Assembly: GCA_905221545.1 (NCBI GenBank)
Contig: CAJNDO010000006.1
Span: forward strand, 1 to 64,000
DNA from: a bacterium
Lineage (GTDB): Bacteria; Bacillota; Bacilli; Lactobacillales; Streptococcaceae
DNA: 64,000 nt
Direction of reading: 5' to 3'
Shown here piece after piece: positions 11,736 through 19,830 of this stretch. Within the stretch, counting starts at the first letter, position 1; each line of letters opens with the position of its first letter. The translations under genes and the position numbers were made by a program. A model generated the notes under the pieces. The model searched no databases and was not told where the DNA came from. It saw only the letters and a list, made by a program, of their open reading frames with translations.

Positions 11736-12542
11736 CTATTTTTCAATGGACGCTTTAAAGGCATCCTCAATGAGTTTGTCTAATTCCCCAGAATCCTTCA
11801 ACTTTTGAATAGTTTTATCGACTGCTTCTTTCAATTCCTTGCTGTCTTTTTTCATAGCGACCGCATAGGAATCATCTTGCTCTTTTTCAAAATTGAGTTC
11901 TGCGATTGCTAAATCAGGATTATTTTCCACAAATCCCTTGGCAACTGGTTCTTCAAAGATAACGGCATCCACTTGTCCTGATTTTAAATCAGTGATTAAA
12001 TTCCCATTTTTAGGCAGAGATACGAGGGAAGAATTTTGTAGCAAATCTTTCGCCATCGTCTCTTGAATCGAACCTTTCTGCGCTCCGACCTTTTTCTGCG
12101 CCAAGTCGTTTATAGACTGATAAGTAGCCAAGTCAGATTTTTTGACAATGAGTTTATTTTTTGAAGTATAGTAGGAAGTTGAAAAATCGAACACCTTGCT
12201 CCGTTCATCTGTCTTAGAAACACCTGATATGGCAAGGTCGGCTTTTCCTGATTGAACACTAGCCAATACATTGTCAAAACTCATAGGAGATAGTTCCAAT
12301 TCGACACCTAGTTCTGTTGCAATAGCCTTGGCTAATTCGATATCTGAACCCACAATCTGATTTTTCCCATCAACCACTTTTTGGTATTCAAATGGAGCAA
12401 AATCTGGATTGAGGGCTACAACCAATTTTCCTTTGGACTTGATGGCTTCAATTCCAGCCGATTGATTGTTACTACAAGCAAATAGTAGGGGGAGCATCAC
12501 TAAACCAAACATCGTCATCAACACCTTCTTCATCTTATTCAT
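11736..12542 (-). CDS. Amino-acid ABC transporter substrate-binding lipoprotein (arginine-type)
   Basis: 268 aa from the ATG at 12542, which follows an AAAGGAGG site. A lipoprotein signal peptide ends in LLFACSNN (Cys about 23). The body is a family-3 solute-binding protein: [32 protein letters not shown] and [16 protein letters not shown]. No permease or ATPase is beside it. Position ahead of argG-argH on one transcript suggests arginine or a precursor such as citrulline as ligand; that specificity is inferred. Confidence 0.9.
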   Translation of the reverse strand: MNKMKKVLMTMFGLVMLPLLFACSNNQSAGIEAIKSKGKLVVALNPDFAPFEYQKVVDGKNQIVGSDIELAKAIATELGVELELSPMSFDNVLASVQSGKADLAISGVSKTDERSKVFDFSTSYYTSKNKLIVKKSDLATYQSINDLAQKKVGAQKGSIQETMAKDLLQNSSLVSLPKNGNLITDLKSGQVDAVIFEEPVAKGFVENNPDLAIAELNFEKEQDDSYAVAMKKDSKELKEAVDKTIQKLKDSGELDKLIEDAFKASIEK

Positions 12543-12582
12543 AATAAAGCCTCCTTTATGTTTATTCCTTTTGGTTGTATAA

Positions 12583-12611
12583 ATAATACTCCTATCCTCA
12601 TCGTTTGTCAA
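12583..12611 (-). promoter_or_regulatory. Promoter of the arginine operon
   Basis: On the minus strand TTGACA (12611-12606), a 17-base spacer and TATTAT (12588-12583), about 40 bases before the lipoprotein gene ATG. The -35 box is a perfect consensus. Confidence 0.82.
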
Positions 12612-12615
12612 GCCC

Positions 12616-12637
12616 AAATTGAAAAAATTTTCAATTT
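12616..12637. promoter_or_regulatory. Perfect palindrome next to the arginine promoter
   Basis: AAATTGAAAA and TTTTCAATTT, 10-base arms separated by AA, end 4 bases upstream of the -35 box. It could be an operator (ArgR- or CodY-like) or an UP-like AT element. The identity of any binding protein is not evident. Confidence 0.5.
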
Positions 12638-12642
12638 GAAAC

Positions 12643-12683
12643 AAAAAAACCTAGAAATACTACATAAAAATGTCATTTCTAGG
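12643..12683 (-). terminator. Terminator of the DUF1430/ABC operon
   Basis: CCTAGAAAT (12675-12683 on the complementary arm) and ATTTCTAGG flank a 16-nt loop and are followed on the minus strand by seven T residues. It insulates the arginine promoter from the upstream bacteriocin-type genes. Confidence 0.85.
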
Positions 12684-12748
12684 CGTATTTATGCTATTTC
12701 TCTCTGAAAAACATGAGTATTCAGTCAGTCAAAAGTAGCTGGACGAAC

Positions 12749-13390
12749 TCATTTTCCCTTGCCCAATTCAATGATACGATGACATTGTTGGGCTACATAA
12801 GCATCGTGGGTCACAATAATGACTGTTTTCCCCTCTCGATTCATCTCTAAGAGAAACTTCAAGACCAAATCTCTATTTTCAGGGTCCAGCGAACCTGTCG
12901 GTTCATCTGCTAAAATCAGCTGGCTGGGTTTTAAGATGGCTCTAGCCACTGCAATTCGTTGTTGTTCACCACCAGACAACTCGGAGACCTTTTGATGCAA
13001 AGTAGCTGGCAAACCTACTCTCTCTAAAATCTCTTCCACCTTTTTGAGCTTGTCTTTCTTGGACAATTTCACATATTTCAGCGCCAGCATGAGATTGTAC
13101 TCGACCGTTTCATCATCAATCAGGGCAAAATTTTGAAACAGATAAGAGATATGTTCACGGATTATTGTTTGTGACTTGGCAGAATTAACCGCTAGGTTTG
13201 TCTGGCCAAAAATCTCATACCGTCCGCTATATTCACCATCTATTAAACCTAATAAATTTAACAAGGTCGACTTACCACTACCACTCTTGCCAACAATGGC
13301 TACCAAATCCCCCTGATCAATCCTGAGAGACAAGTGATCCAAAATCACTTTTCCCCCAATAGTTTTGGTAATATTTTCCAATTCAATCAT
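12749..13390 (-). CDS. ABC transporter ATPase, lactococcin-972-type exporter
   Basis: 213 aa single ATPase domain of the MacB/LolD-like class: Walker A GKSGSGKST at about residues 35-43, signature LSGGEQQRIAVARAI, Walker B LILADEPTGSLD. The start overlaps the stop of the large membrane-protein gene by 4 bases, so the two form one exporter. ATPases of this type accompany lactococcin-972-like bacteriocin genes, but no recognisable lactococcin-972 precursor is seen here. Confidence 0.88.
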   Translation of the reverse strand: MIELENITKTIGGKVILDHLSLRIDQGDLVAIVGKSGSGKSTLLNLLGLIDGEYSGRYEIFGQTNLAVNSAKSQTIIREHISYLFQNFALIDDETVEYNLMLALKYVKLSKKDKLKKVEEILERVGLPATLHQKVSELSGGEQQRIAVARAILKPSQLILADEPTGSLDPENRDLVLKFLLEMNREGKTVIIVTHDAYVAQQCHRIIELGKGK

Positions 13391-15495
13391 AAGATGCCCC
13401 CTTTCAATAACTCTACTAGACTTCTTTTCTCCATCCTAGAAGCCAAGACTAGCACAAATAGTATATCCAGACATGTAAAGCCTGCAAACAGCAGGAGTGG
13501 CAAGAGCGCATGGGCAAAGAAAATCAAGACTAGAAGAGGCAGACTATAGCCCAGCAAGAGTAGAACGAGGAGAGGGCGGTAGCGATCGACCAGTTTCCAC
13601 CCCATAAACTTCTTGGTAATAATATCCCTGCGCTTCAACAAGAAAGTAGTAACGAGTAAAAAGTAGGAAATCATCATGCTAAGGAGACCAAACAAAGCAA
13701 AGAGTATATTAAGATTTCGAACTGCATCTCGATAAGAATCCACTTTCTCTTGTTGAATGGCTTGAATCGATGAAAATTTTAAATAATTCCCATCTGATAA
13801 TTTCTCAACTAACTCCGTAATCACTTTTTGATTTTGTTCTGTATTTTCAACTTTCATCGGATTATTTAAGCCAGTTGTTGACAGGGAGGCTTTCTCATCC
13901 CACATCATATCAGAATCATTGACCAAGCTAATAATTGGATTGGAGAGATTTTCCTTTCGCTTATCACTATATGGGAAAAATGACCAATCTCCTTCATAAT
14001 AGGCAATCTCGACATCCATCTCCTCTATCGTTCGTTTTTGCTGCTCTTCATACTTCATCGAATGAAAGGCAATTAACTTCCCCAAGAGCTGATTTTTATC
14101 TTCTTCACCTTTCGTACTTGCTGGCATCAAAATAACTTTTTTAATACCGGTATCTGGTAGCTTGAATCCCTTGCTCTTTAGAAAATTGCGATTGGCATAG
14201 TAAACATCCACCGTATCTGTTAACTGATATTGCTGAATCTGTTCTGATTGGACAAAATTTTTTACAGGAAGACTGCTACTCTGCACATAGCCCGCCTGCG
14301 TTTTTTCTACCAAATCCTGATAAAATCGATAGAAATAATCCAATGCCTTCCCTGAGCCTGCCAACTGCTCTTGCCACAAGTTATCATTGAGTTGGAAAGT
14401 TTCTAAGGTCAGATAATTTCCTTGGCTGATCCACTGTTTCTGGTAATCCAACTCTTTGTTTTCTTGCTCCAAACTTTTTCCTACCCCAACTAGCAAGACT
14501 GTCAGTAAAATGGTAGTTCCAATTTTCATCAAATAATTAAAGAGTAGACCAAATTTGAAAGATGAAAAACCTTTCAGCAGAGAGCTGATTGTCATTTTTT
14601 GGATTAAGAGGTAAGTCAACCAACTGATAAAGAGATAAAGCTGCAACAGCAAAAAATGAGACAACCACAGCATAGGAAACAAATCTTTTGGCTTATAATC
14701 AAGCAAGAAAAACACGCCTAGATTGATCACAAGAGCCCCACCTAGGAGGAGGTAAAGGTTGCCTTTTACAACATCAGCTAAAACAGCCCTATCTTGAAAA
14801 CCAAGTAATTTTTGTACCCCAACTCGTTTCATCTCCATCATCGGTTGATACACTGTCACTAAAATCACAAGCAAGATTGCCAAGATAAAGATAATGATAG
14901 ATAGTAACAAAGCTTGATTTAGCACTCCAACCTGACTTCGGTAAGTGGGTTCTAATAAAATCGTCTTATCTATCTGGAAAAAATCACTCCACTTTTGTAG
15001 AATGGTATCGCGATCTATCTCTTTGCTGGAGGTAATCATGTAGCGCCCATTTACAGTATGGGATTTATCCTCAATATAGGATCGGAAGGTCTGGAGTCGA
15101 ATGAGTTTCACCTTTAAAAAGGTGGGAATGGTTCCTAGATTATTGGGAAGGTCCTGGTTACTGTAGACTCCCTTTTCATTCTTTGAAAAATCAAGAGAAG
15201 TCAGACCGAACTCCTGATAGGGGAAGGTTTCCTTATCAAAAACACCAGCCTTGACGGCCTCATCTCCATTATCTACTTTGATAATAGAGACCTTGTCTTG
15301 GCTTGCAACCTCTTCAAAAAACTGGAGAATCGTTTCTGTCGGTTTAGTGACATCTTTCAAGTACAAGTCAAATGAATAAGTTGTCTTGCCCATCTCCTGA
15401 ATCCGCACTATTTCACGTGTAACATTTACATTCAGGACAAAAAACGTAGTACACAGCAAGAGCAGGAGCATACAAAGATGACTGATTTTTTTCAT
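13387..15495 (-). CDS. Bacteriocin-associated integral membrane protein (DUF1430-like)
   Basis: 702 aa from the ATG at 15495, preceded by GGGAGGT. One N-terminal hydrophobic segment (residues 5-25), a large extracellular-type domain, a central cluster of membrane segments (about 200-345), a second soluble domain and C-terminal membrane segments (about 590-690). This FtsX/MacB-like layout with a translationally coupled ATPase matches the bacteriocin-associated putative immunity/export proteins found with lactococcin 972. Whether it exports or protects is not decided by sequence. Confidence 0.8.
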   Translation of the reverse strand: MKKISHLCMLLLLLCTTFFVLNVNVTREIVRIQEMGKTTYSFDLYLKDVTKPTETILQFFEEVASQDKVSIIKVDNGDEAVKAGVFDKETFPYQEFGLTSLDFSKNEKGVYSNQDLPNNLGTIPTFLKVKLIRLQTFRSYIEDKSHTVNGRYMITSSKEIDRDTILQKWSDFFQIDKTILLEPTYRSQVGVLNQALLLSIIIFILAILLVILVTVYQPMMEMKRVGVQKLLGFQDRAVLADVVKGNLYLLLGGALVINLGVFFLLDYKPKDLFPMLWLSHFLLLQLYLFISWLTYLLIQKMTISSLLKGFSSFKFGLLFNYLMKIGTTILLTVLLVGVGKSLEQENKELDYQKQWISQGNYLTLETFQLNDNLWQEQLAGSGKALDYFYRFYQDLVEKTQAGYVQSSSLPVKNFVQSEQIQQYQLTDTVDVYYANRNFLKSKGFKLPDTGIKKVILMPASTKGEEDKNQLLGKLIAFHSMKYEEQQKRTIEEMDVEIAYYEGDWSFFPYSDKRKENLSNPIISLVNDSDMMWDEKASLSTTGLNNPMKVENTEQNQKVITELVEKLSDGNYLKFSSIQAIQQEKVDSYRDAVRNLNILFALFGLLSMMISYFLLVTTFLLKRRDIITKKFMGWKLVDRYRPLLVLLLLGYSLPLLVLIFFAHALLPLLLFAGFTCLDILFVLVLASRMEKRSLVELLKGGIL

Positions 15496-15544
15496 AGAGA
15501 TACCTCCCGTGAAGAGACGAAAGTGAGATAGGTGCAAGTGCTTT

Positions 15545-15700
15545 TTATTTTTTACTAAATTTTAAGTAGGTGTAAATAAATCCTGCACTTATAGCCAGAG
15601 TTGTCCACCATTTAAAATCAATATGTAAAAGTGAAAAGATTACAAAACTGGTGATTAGCGAGGCTAATATATAAATAATGATTAAAATTTTATTTTTCAT
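15545..15700 (-). CDS. Small membrane protein, 51 aa, unknown
   Basis: A short ORF starting MKNKILIIIYILASL and ending KFSKK. It has two hydrophobic stretches (about residues 4-25 and 32-45) split by HIDFKWW. A GAAAGG site lies 8-9 bases before the ATG. It is between the 195-aa gene and the DUF1430-like gene, all on the minus strand, so it is probably part of the same operon. It could be an immunity peptide; no family was recognised. Confidence 0.6.
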   Translation of the reverse strand: MKNKILIIIYILASLITSFVIFSLLHIDFKWWTTLAISAGFIYTYLKFSKK

Positions 15701-15780
15701 AGGAATTGCCTTTCTGAAGGGATTCTAGTATTTACAACTTATCTGTAAAGTTTACAATAAGCCGTTAGGGCAATTGTCTA

Positions 15781-16368
15781 TCAGAATGTTCTTTTATCTG
15801 TCAATAATCCGAGAAAATCTTGACTCTTCAAGTCTGAGAAATGTTTGGTAGAGAGACTTCCTCTTTGAAGTCCATCATCTCTAACCTGCAAATAATAGCT
15901 ATGTTGGCTTGTTTTAATTGTCAAAAAATCGCCAAATACAAAAAATTTTTTCCAGTTACGAATCTCAAATTCTTTCATCTCTGATTTTGGAATGCGGATA
16001 AGTCCTTGCCGCAAATCGCGATGATGCTCATTTGTGAAAGTCATCCCATTCCCAAGATTTCTTATCAGTAGTTCATCTGGAGTTACCATCACTAGCGCTA
16101 TTTTAGTTAAGAAAATTTCAACTGTTGGTGGTAAAATCGCCAAGTTGAACCAAGGATGTAGGTAGCGATACGCTAAGAAATAATGAGGCTCCTCACCCAA
16201 TCCTAGTTGTTTATATAAGGCCTTGACCTCACTATCTAACCTCGCTTCAAAAGACACATCCGAATACTCTTCTTCCTTCCTCTGATTAAAATAACGCATC
16301 CAGACTAGGAAACCTATAAAGACTATGATAAATATTCCTGATAAAAGATATTTTAAATTGTAGTTCAT
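15781..16368 (-). CDS. Membrane-anchored protein, 195 aa, unknown
   Basis: Begins MNYNLKYLLSGIFIIVFIGFLVW, a single N-terminal membrane segment, followed by a soluble domain of about 165 residues rich in charged and aromatic residues. The ATG at 16368 is chosen because GGAGG lies 7 bases upstream; a GTG at 16371 is too close to it. No domain recognised. It sits in the small-protein cluster of the left bacteriocin-type module and may be an immunity or accessory factor. Confidence 0.7.
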   Translation of the reverse strand: MNYNLKYLLSGIFIIVFIGFLVWMRYFNQRKEEEYSDVSFEARLDSEVKALYKQLGLGEEPHYFLAYRYLHPWFNLAILPPTVEIFLTKIALVMVTPDELLIRNLGNGMTFTNEHHRDLRQGLIRIPKSEMKEFEIRNWKKFFVFGDFLTIKTSQHSYYLQVRDDGLQRGSLSTKHFSDLKSQDFLGLLTDKRTF

Positions 16369-16413
16369 CACTTAACCTCCTGATTCACGACTCTACCTAA
16401 AGCAGAGCCCTAT

Positions 16414-16527
16414 TTATTTTGAAAATAGTTCAATAACAACTTTAAATAAGACGGGTGTCATTAAAATGAGGATGATTCCTATCACAAATATCATGACTAC
16501 TCTAAAAAGCTCCTTATTTTTTAACAT
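16414..16527 (-). CDS. 37-aa single-helix hydrophobic peptide
   Basis: Starts MLKNKELFRVVMIFVIG, ends VVIELFSK, with a hydrophobic core of about 18 residues. AAAAGGGG lies 5-8 bases before the ATG. It is the first gene behind the promoter that is divergent from the truncated regulator (16668), the same position that the pheromone candidate occupies in the neighbouring module. It may be a small membrane protein, a peptide toxin/bacteriocin, or a pheromone relative. Confidence 0.5.
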   Translation of the reverse strand: MLKNKELFRVVMIFVIGIILILMTPVLFKVVIELFSK

Positions 16528-16563
16528 TTTAGCACCCCTTTTCTAGCGACATCATAGTACTCC

Positions 16564-16695
16564 TTAAACTTATTTTAGTTTTCTCCCTTACTTTCTATAT
16601 TACTATTATACAATATTTTTGCTAGGATTTTATTGTTTGTTAATTTTTTCACGAATAGGAGAAAATTATGCAATATAATTTCGAGAAAGTATATT
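16564..16695 (+). pseudogene. Remnant of an Rgg/MutR-type regulator gene with its promoter
   Basis: This stretch aligns over about 130 bases with the upstream region and first codons of the intact regulator at 19982: shared TATTTTAGTTTTCT, ATACAATATTTTT, AGGATTTTATT, GTTAA-TTTTTTCAC and AGGAGAAAA blocks. After ATG at 16668 it reads MQYNFEKVY and then a TGA stop, against MRYDFGKVY in the intact gene; nothing regulator-like continues afterwards. It is a decapitated paralogue left beside the left bacteriocin-type module. Confidence 0.75.
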
Positions 16696-16730
16696 GAAAT
16701 ACCTATAATAAAGTCAGTCACCTACCATTA

Positions 16731-17378
16731 CTAAAAGTTAGATATCTTAACTAATTTACCGTTTTTCAATTCAAGAACAATATCAGATAATACTTCAATA
16801 TCCTCTTTATTGTGAGATGTGACCAACATAGTAATATGATTCTTTCGAGCATAATTCTTAATTATTTTTCTTAGTTCTTCTACACCTTCATAGTCCATAC
16901 TATTAAATGGTTCATCTAGGAGTAAAATCTTAGGATTTTCCATCAATGCTTGGGCAATCCCTAATCTTTGTAACATGCCTAATGAATAATTTTTTACTTT
17001 TACATCTTTATCCTGATATAAATCTACCTTATTCAATACTTCCTCAATCTCTTTCTTAGTAATTTTATTTTTGATTGCAGCTAATTGCTCTAAATTCTCT
17101 AATGCAGTTAGACTAGGCAAAAATCCCGGATGTTCAATAAGTAACCCTACATCAAGTGGCATAGAACCATTTTCCCCAACAATTACACTCCCAACTGTAA
17201 TCTTACCAGTAGTAGGTTTCATTAATCCTGAAAGCATTTTAAATAATACACTTTTCCCGCATCCATTGGTTCCTACAATTCCATATATTTTACCTGATTC
17301 AAAAACATAACTAACATCATCTATAACATACTTTTTCCCAAATATTTTTGAAAGATGATCTACTTTTATACAATCCAT
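16731..17378 (-). CDS. ABC transporter ATPase (bacteriocin/peptide type)
   Basis: 215 aa from the ATG at 17378, preceded by AAGGAG at 9 bases. Walker A GTNGCGKS, signature YSLGMLQRLGIAQAL and Walker B ILLLDEPFNSMD are present. The signature is SLG rather than SGG, common in ABC-2 lantibiotic-immunity and antibiotic-efflux ATPases. It follows two ABC-2-like permease genes (17392-18976) and would power them. Base composition is clearly more AT-rich than the housekeeping genes. Confidence 0.87.
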   Translation of the reverse strand: MDCIKVDHLSKIFGKKYVIDDVSYVFESGKIYGIVGTNGCGKSVLFKMLSGLMKPTTGKITVGSVIVGENGSMPLDVGLLIEHPGFLPSLTALENLEQLAAIKNKITKKEIEEVLNKVDLYQDKDVKVKNYSLGMLQRLGIAQALMENPKILLLDEPFNSMDYEGVEELRKIIKNYARKNHITMLVTSHNKEDIEVLSDIVLELKNGKLVKISNF

Positions 17379-17391
17379 ACGTTTCAACTCC

Positions 17392-18198
17392 TTACTCATT
17401 TTGATACTGCTTACTTCCTTTAGGTAATGTAATATCTTTATTTTCAAATATTTTAAAATTTAATAGAAGCAACATTGCATCAACAAATACCAATATCCCA
17501 CATCTACCAATGAAATTTATACCGTAACCATATACTGAACCAGAAATAGAAAACAATGAAAATGGTCTCAGATGTTCTCCTAAAAAGCCCAATGTTGAAC
17601 CCGCCATTATAATCAAAGTGCCCGTATAGATAACAAATACTAACGATTGTGATATTCTAAACTGTGTTAAAAGTGCATGGAGCAGAGAAAAGAAATATAG
17701 CAACAATCCTTGTAAAATTATTATCTTCCCTATCTCATAAATTACGATATTCGTTTCAAAATTTCCAAATAAATACGTTTCTGAAAATTTTTTTGTGGCT
17801 GTTGAAATGTCGATGCCAAAGTTAGAATCTCCTATTCCTACTATAGTGGAAAATATACAAATACTAACCACATAATAAATCACACTTTTCAAAATTTTGA
17901 AATGCTTATTTCTGTAAAAATCATTTCTACTTGAATACCTACTTAGTACAAAAAATATATTTTGTTCAACTGGGCTTTGTAGCATCATTATGAAAGCTAA
18001 TAAAAACGGAAATGTGAAATATCCAGTATAGGAATCATTAAACATGATAAGAATCAGCTCACCAAAATGAAAATTCCCAAATTTATATTTTAATACTATC
18101 AGCTGACTAAAATTTGCTAATATAGCAAAAGCAACTAATAAATATACAAAACCTATATAAAAATCTTCTTTATTTTTTAATTCTTTAAATTTCTTCAT
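17392..18198 (-). CDS. ABC-2-like permease subunit
   Basis: 268 aa with about six to seven hydrophobic segments starting at residue 14 (YIGFVYLLVAFAILANF). It overlaps the upstream permease gene by 14 bases and is followed by the ATPase gene, so the three make one transporter. I could not assign a named family. Likely exports, or gives immunity to, the secreted protein encoded at 19050-19451. Confidence 0.75.
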   Translation of the reverse strand: MKKFKELKNKEDFYIGFVYLLVAFAILANFSQLIVLKYKFGNFHFGELILIMFNDSYTGYFTFPFLLAFIMMLQSPVEQNIFFVLSRYSSRNDFYRNKHFKILKSVIYYVVSICIFSTIVGIGDSNFGIDISTATKKFSETYLFGNFETNIVIYEIGKIIILQGLLLYFFSLLHALLTQFRISQSLVFVIYTGTLIIMAGSTLGFLGEHLRPFSLFSISGSVYGYGINFIGRCGILVFVDAMLLLLNFKIFENKDITLPKGSKQYQNE

Positions 18199-18976
18199 CA
18201 GTTTCTATATCCCTTTTAAATTTTTTATACGATATCCAATATGATGTTACTACTATAAGGATTAAGTATACAAAAACAAATATTACGCTTATTCCTTTTA
18301 CTCTTGAAACATCAAAAATTGCCATTGGTTCAATTTTAGTAAGACCTAAAAACATCGCAAACAATGATCCTATTGTCGTTAAAATAAATGGGGATAACCA
18401 TGCAACAAATTTGCTCTTAATAAAATATGACATCGCCAATCCAACACTACTATATGCAACGCCAACAAAGGAACAATGTAAAATGATTATTACTACATAA
18501 AATAACGGGGATGTCTTCACTGCTGATTCATAAATAGAAACTTTTGTTATTGCATAATAAGCATCCATATTTATACTTCTATTAAAAAATAAAATTGACA
18601 TTATCAAGAATAACAACATTCCAAAAATAAATGTTGTAAATGATATGAATCCATTGATTATAAAAATAGAATTAAAATACTGTTTATATCCCATCCTTGA
18701 TACAATATATTTCATTGTTCCACTTTTTCTATTTTCGATATGCTGTGACGCAAAAGGAATTGTTGCAATAAGAGGTGCCAAAACTACTAACAACGACCTA
18801 TCACCATTATAACCTTGTAAAAATGCCACAATATAATCATGATTAAAAAAATACTCCATTCCCTCTTCAATAAATGCACTTACAGAAAATATCATAGAAG
18901 TTAAAATGATTAATATTGCTAAAAAGAATTGCTTATTTTTCATCCCTTTTAAAAACATACTGACCTTGTAATCCAT
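18185..18976 (-). CDS. ABC-2-like permease subunit
   Basis: 263 aa; begins MDYKVSMFLKGMKNKQFFLAI, with six predicted membrane segments and the ABC-2-type layout of a long loop after the first helix (QHIENRKSGTMKYIVSRMGYKQYF). A strong AGGAGAGAAG site precedes the ATG. Cotranscribed with the second permease and the ATPase, downstream of the secreted 133-aa protein gene. Confidence 0.78.
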   Translation of the reverse strand: MDYKVSMFLKGMKNKQFFLAILIILTSMIFSVSAFIEEGMEYFFNHDYIVAFLQGYNGDRSLLVVLAPLIATIPFASQHIENRKSGTMKYIVSRMGYKQYFNSIFIINGFISFTTFIFGMLLFLIMSILFFNRSINMDAYYAITKVSIYESAVKTSPLFYVVIIILHCSFVGVAYSSVGLAMSYFIKSKFVAWLSPFILTTIGSLFAMFLGLTKIEPMAIFDVSRVKGISVIFVFVYLILIVVTSYWISYKKFKRDIETDEEI

Positions 18977-19049
18977 ACTTCTCTCCTATAAAACAAATGG
19001 GATGAACGAACATGCTCACCCCCAAATATACAAACCTATATTCTAGCTC

Positions 19050-19451
19050 TTAATACTCATCAGGACTCCATGAACCGCTGGTTTGAACTTTAACATATGT
19101 TGCGAACCCTGTCCATCCACCCAATCTAAGATTAGATCCTTCTGCATCTGATGGACTATTATAATTCAAATAAATCCTATCTCCACTGCCTGCAGAATAT
19201 GTATGTGTCATTTGAGCGTCACCTCTAAAAATAGCACAGTGCATTGTATAACCACCACCGATTGATGTATTATTATTTACTCCTCTTGATTGATTTGTTT
19301 TATATAATGAGTCAGTCACTGTACGACCTCCGAATCTCGGCATAATCATATCGTAGTCCGAAATTTCTCTAGCAGAGACAGCCATTGCACCAATCATTAA
19401 CGTAGCACATATACTTGCAAATAACTTTGTTTTAGTATCTAGTTTTTTCAT
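19050..19451 (-). CDS. Secreted 133-aa protein, bacteriocin-like candidate
   Basis: Signal peptide MKKLDTKTKLFASICATLMIG... with a likely cleavage after AVSA (residue about 27), leaving a mature protein of about 106 residues. It is rich in Gly, Ser, Thr and Tyr and ends SGSWSPDEY; it holds one Cys (TMHCAIF). It resembles small secreted proteins (DUF2712-like, weak recall) often beside bacteriocin-type ABC transporters. Two permeases and an ATPase follow on the same strand. It could be a bacteriocin or a signalling/substrate protein; no double-glycine leader is present. Confidence 0.75.
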   Translation of the reverse strand: MKKLDTKTKLFASICATLMIGAMAVSAREISDYDMIMPRFGGRTVTDSLYKTNQSRGVNNNTSIGGGYTMHCAIFRGDAQMTHTYSAGSGDRIYLNYNSPSDAEGSNLRLGGWTGFATYVKVQTSGSWSPDEY

Positions 19452-19485
19452 TATTGTAATTCAATCCTTTCGCTCCACTTACGAC

Positions 19486-19521
19486 ACAACACAAAATGAA
19501 AAACATGTTGTATTGTGTTGT
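19486..19521 (-). promoter_or_regulatory. Hairpin in the leader of the secreted-protein gene
   Basis: ACAACACAA (19486-19494) pairs with TTGTGTTGT (19513-19521), 9-base perfect arms around an 18-nt loop. No T-run follows it on the minus strand, so it is a leader structure or protein site rather than a simple terminator. Confidence 0.45.
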
Positions 19522-19538
19522 TTTCTTTAATTTGGGAT

Positions 19539-19647
19539 ATGATATACTTTCTGTGAAAACCAAATATGATAAACTAAAAATCAAAATTATAATGAATTCA
19601 AATTTATCGAATAACTACTTTAAAAACGATATTAGCATTCACAGAAA
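19539..19647 (-). promoter_or_regulatory. Candidate promoter and inverted repeat ahead of the secreted-protein gene
   Basis: A -10-like TATCAT on the minus strand (19544-19539) lacks a good -35. TTTCTGTGAA (19548-19557) and TTCACAGAAA (19638-19647) form a perfect 10-base inverted repeat 80 bases apart around the promoter. A poor -35 plus spaced repeats suggests activator control. Confidence 0.4.
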
Positions 19648-19710
19648 ATCTTATGTAATCACTAAATAGTCCATTGGACTCACCTTCCTTTCATTTTTAC
19701 AACTAGCGCA

Positions 19711-19797
19711 TTATATCGGCCATCTCCACGGGAAAACCGTAGCAATGCTAAATAAGAAAGCAAGAACAACTAAAAAGCGAAAAACTTTTTTATTCAT
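19711..19797 (-). CDS. Short hydrophobic peptide pheromone candidate with Trp-X-Trp motif
   Basis: 28 codons. The peptide starts with a basic MNKKVFR, continues with a hydrophobic core (FLVVLAFLFSIA) and ends TVFPWRWPI. A perfect GGAGGG site precedes the ATG. It is divergent from the Rgg-type regulator at 19982, the standard shp/rgg arrangement, and its promoter has TATACT (19836-19831) with a weak -35 and a GTTAAC-TTTTTTCAC box just upstream. A Trp-X-Trp C-terminus is, as I recall, a feature of the RtgS-type pheromone of pneumococcal Rgg systems. The mature form is not known. Confidence 0.75.
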   Translation of the reverse strand: MNKKVFRFLVVLAFLFSIATVFPWRWPI

Positions 19798-19830
19798 ACT
19801 TTTTCCCTCCTATCTGTATTTTGTATCTAT

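Noticed and set aside
14000-14140. Plus-strand 66-codon frame within the DUF1430-like gene
   Set aside because: Lies inside a well-supported gene on the other strand and shows no ribosome site or protein-like pattern.
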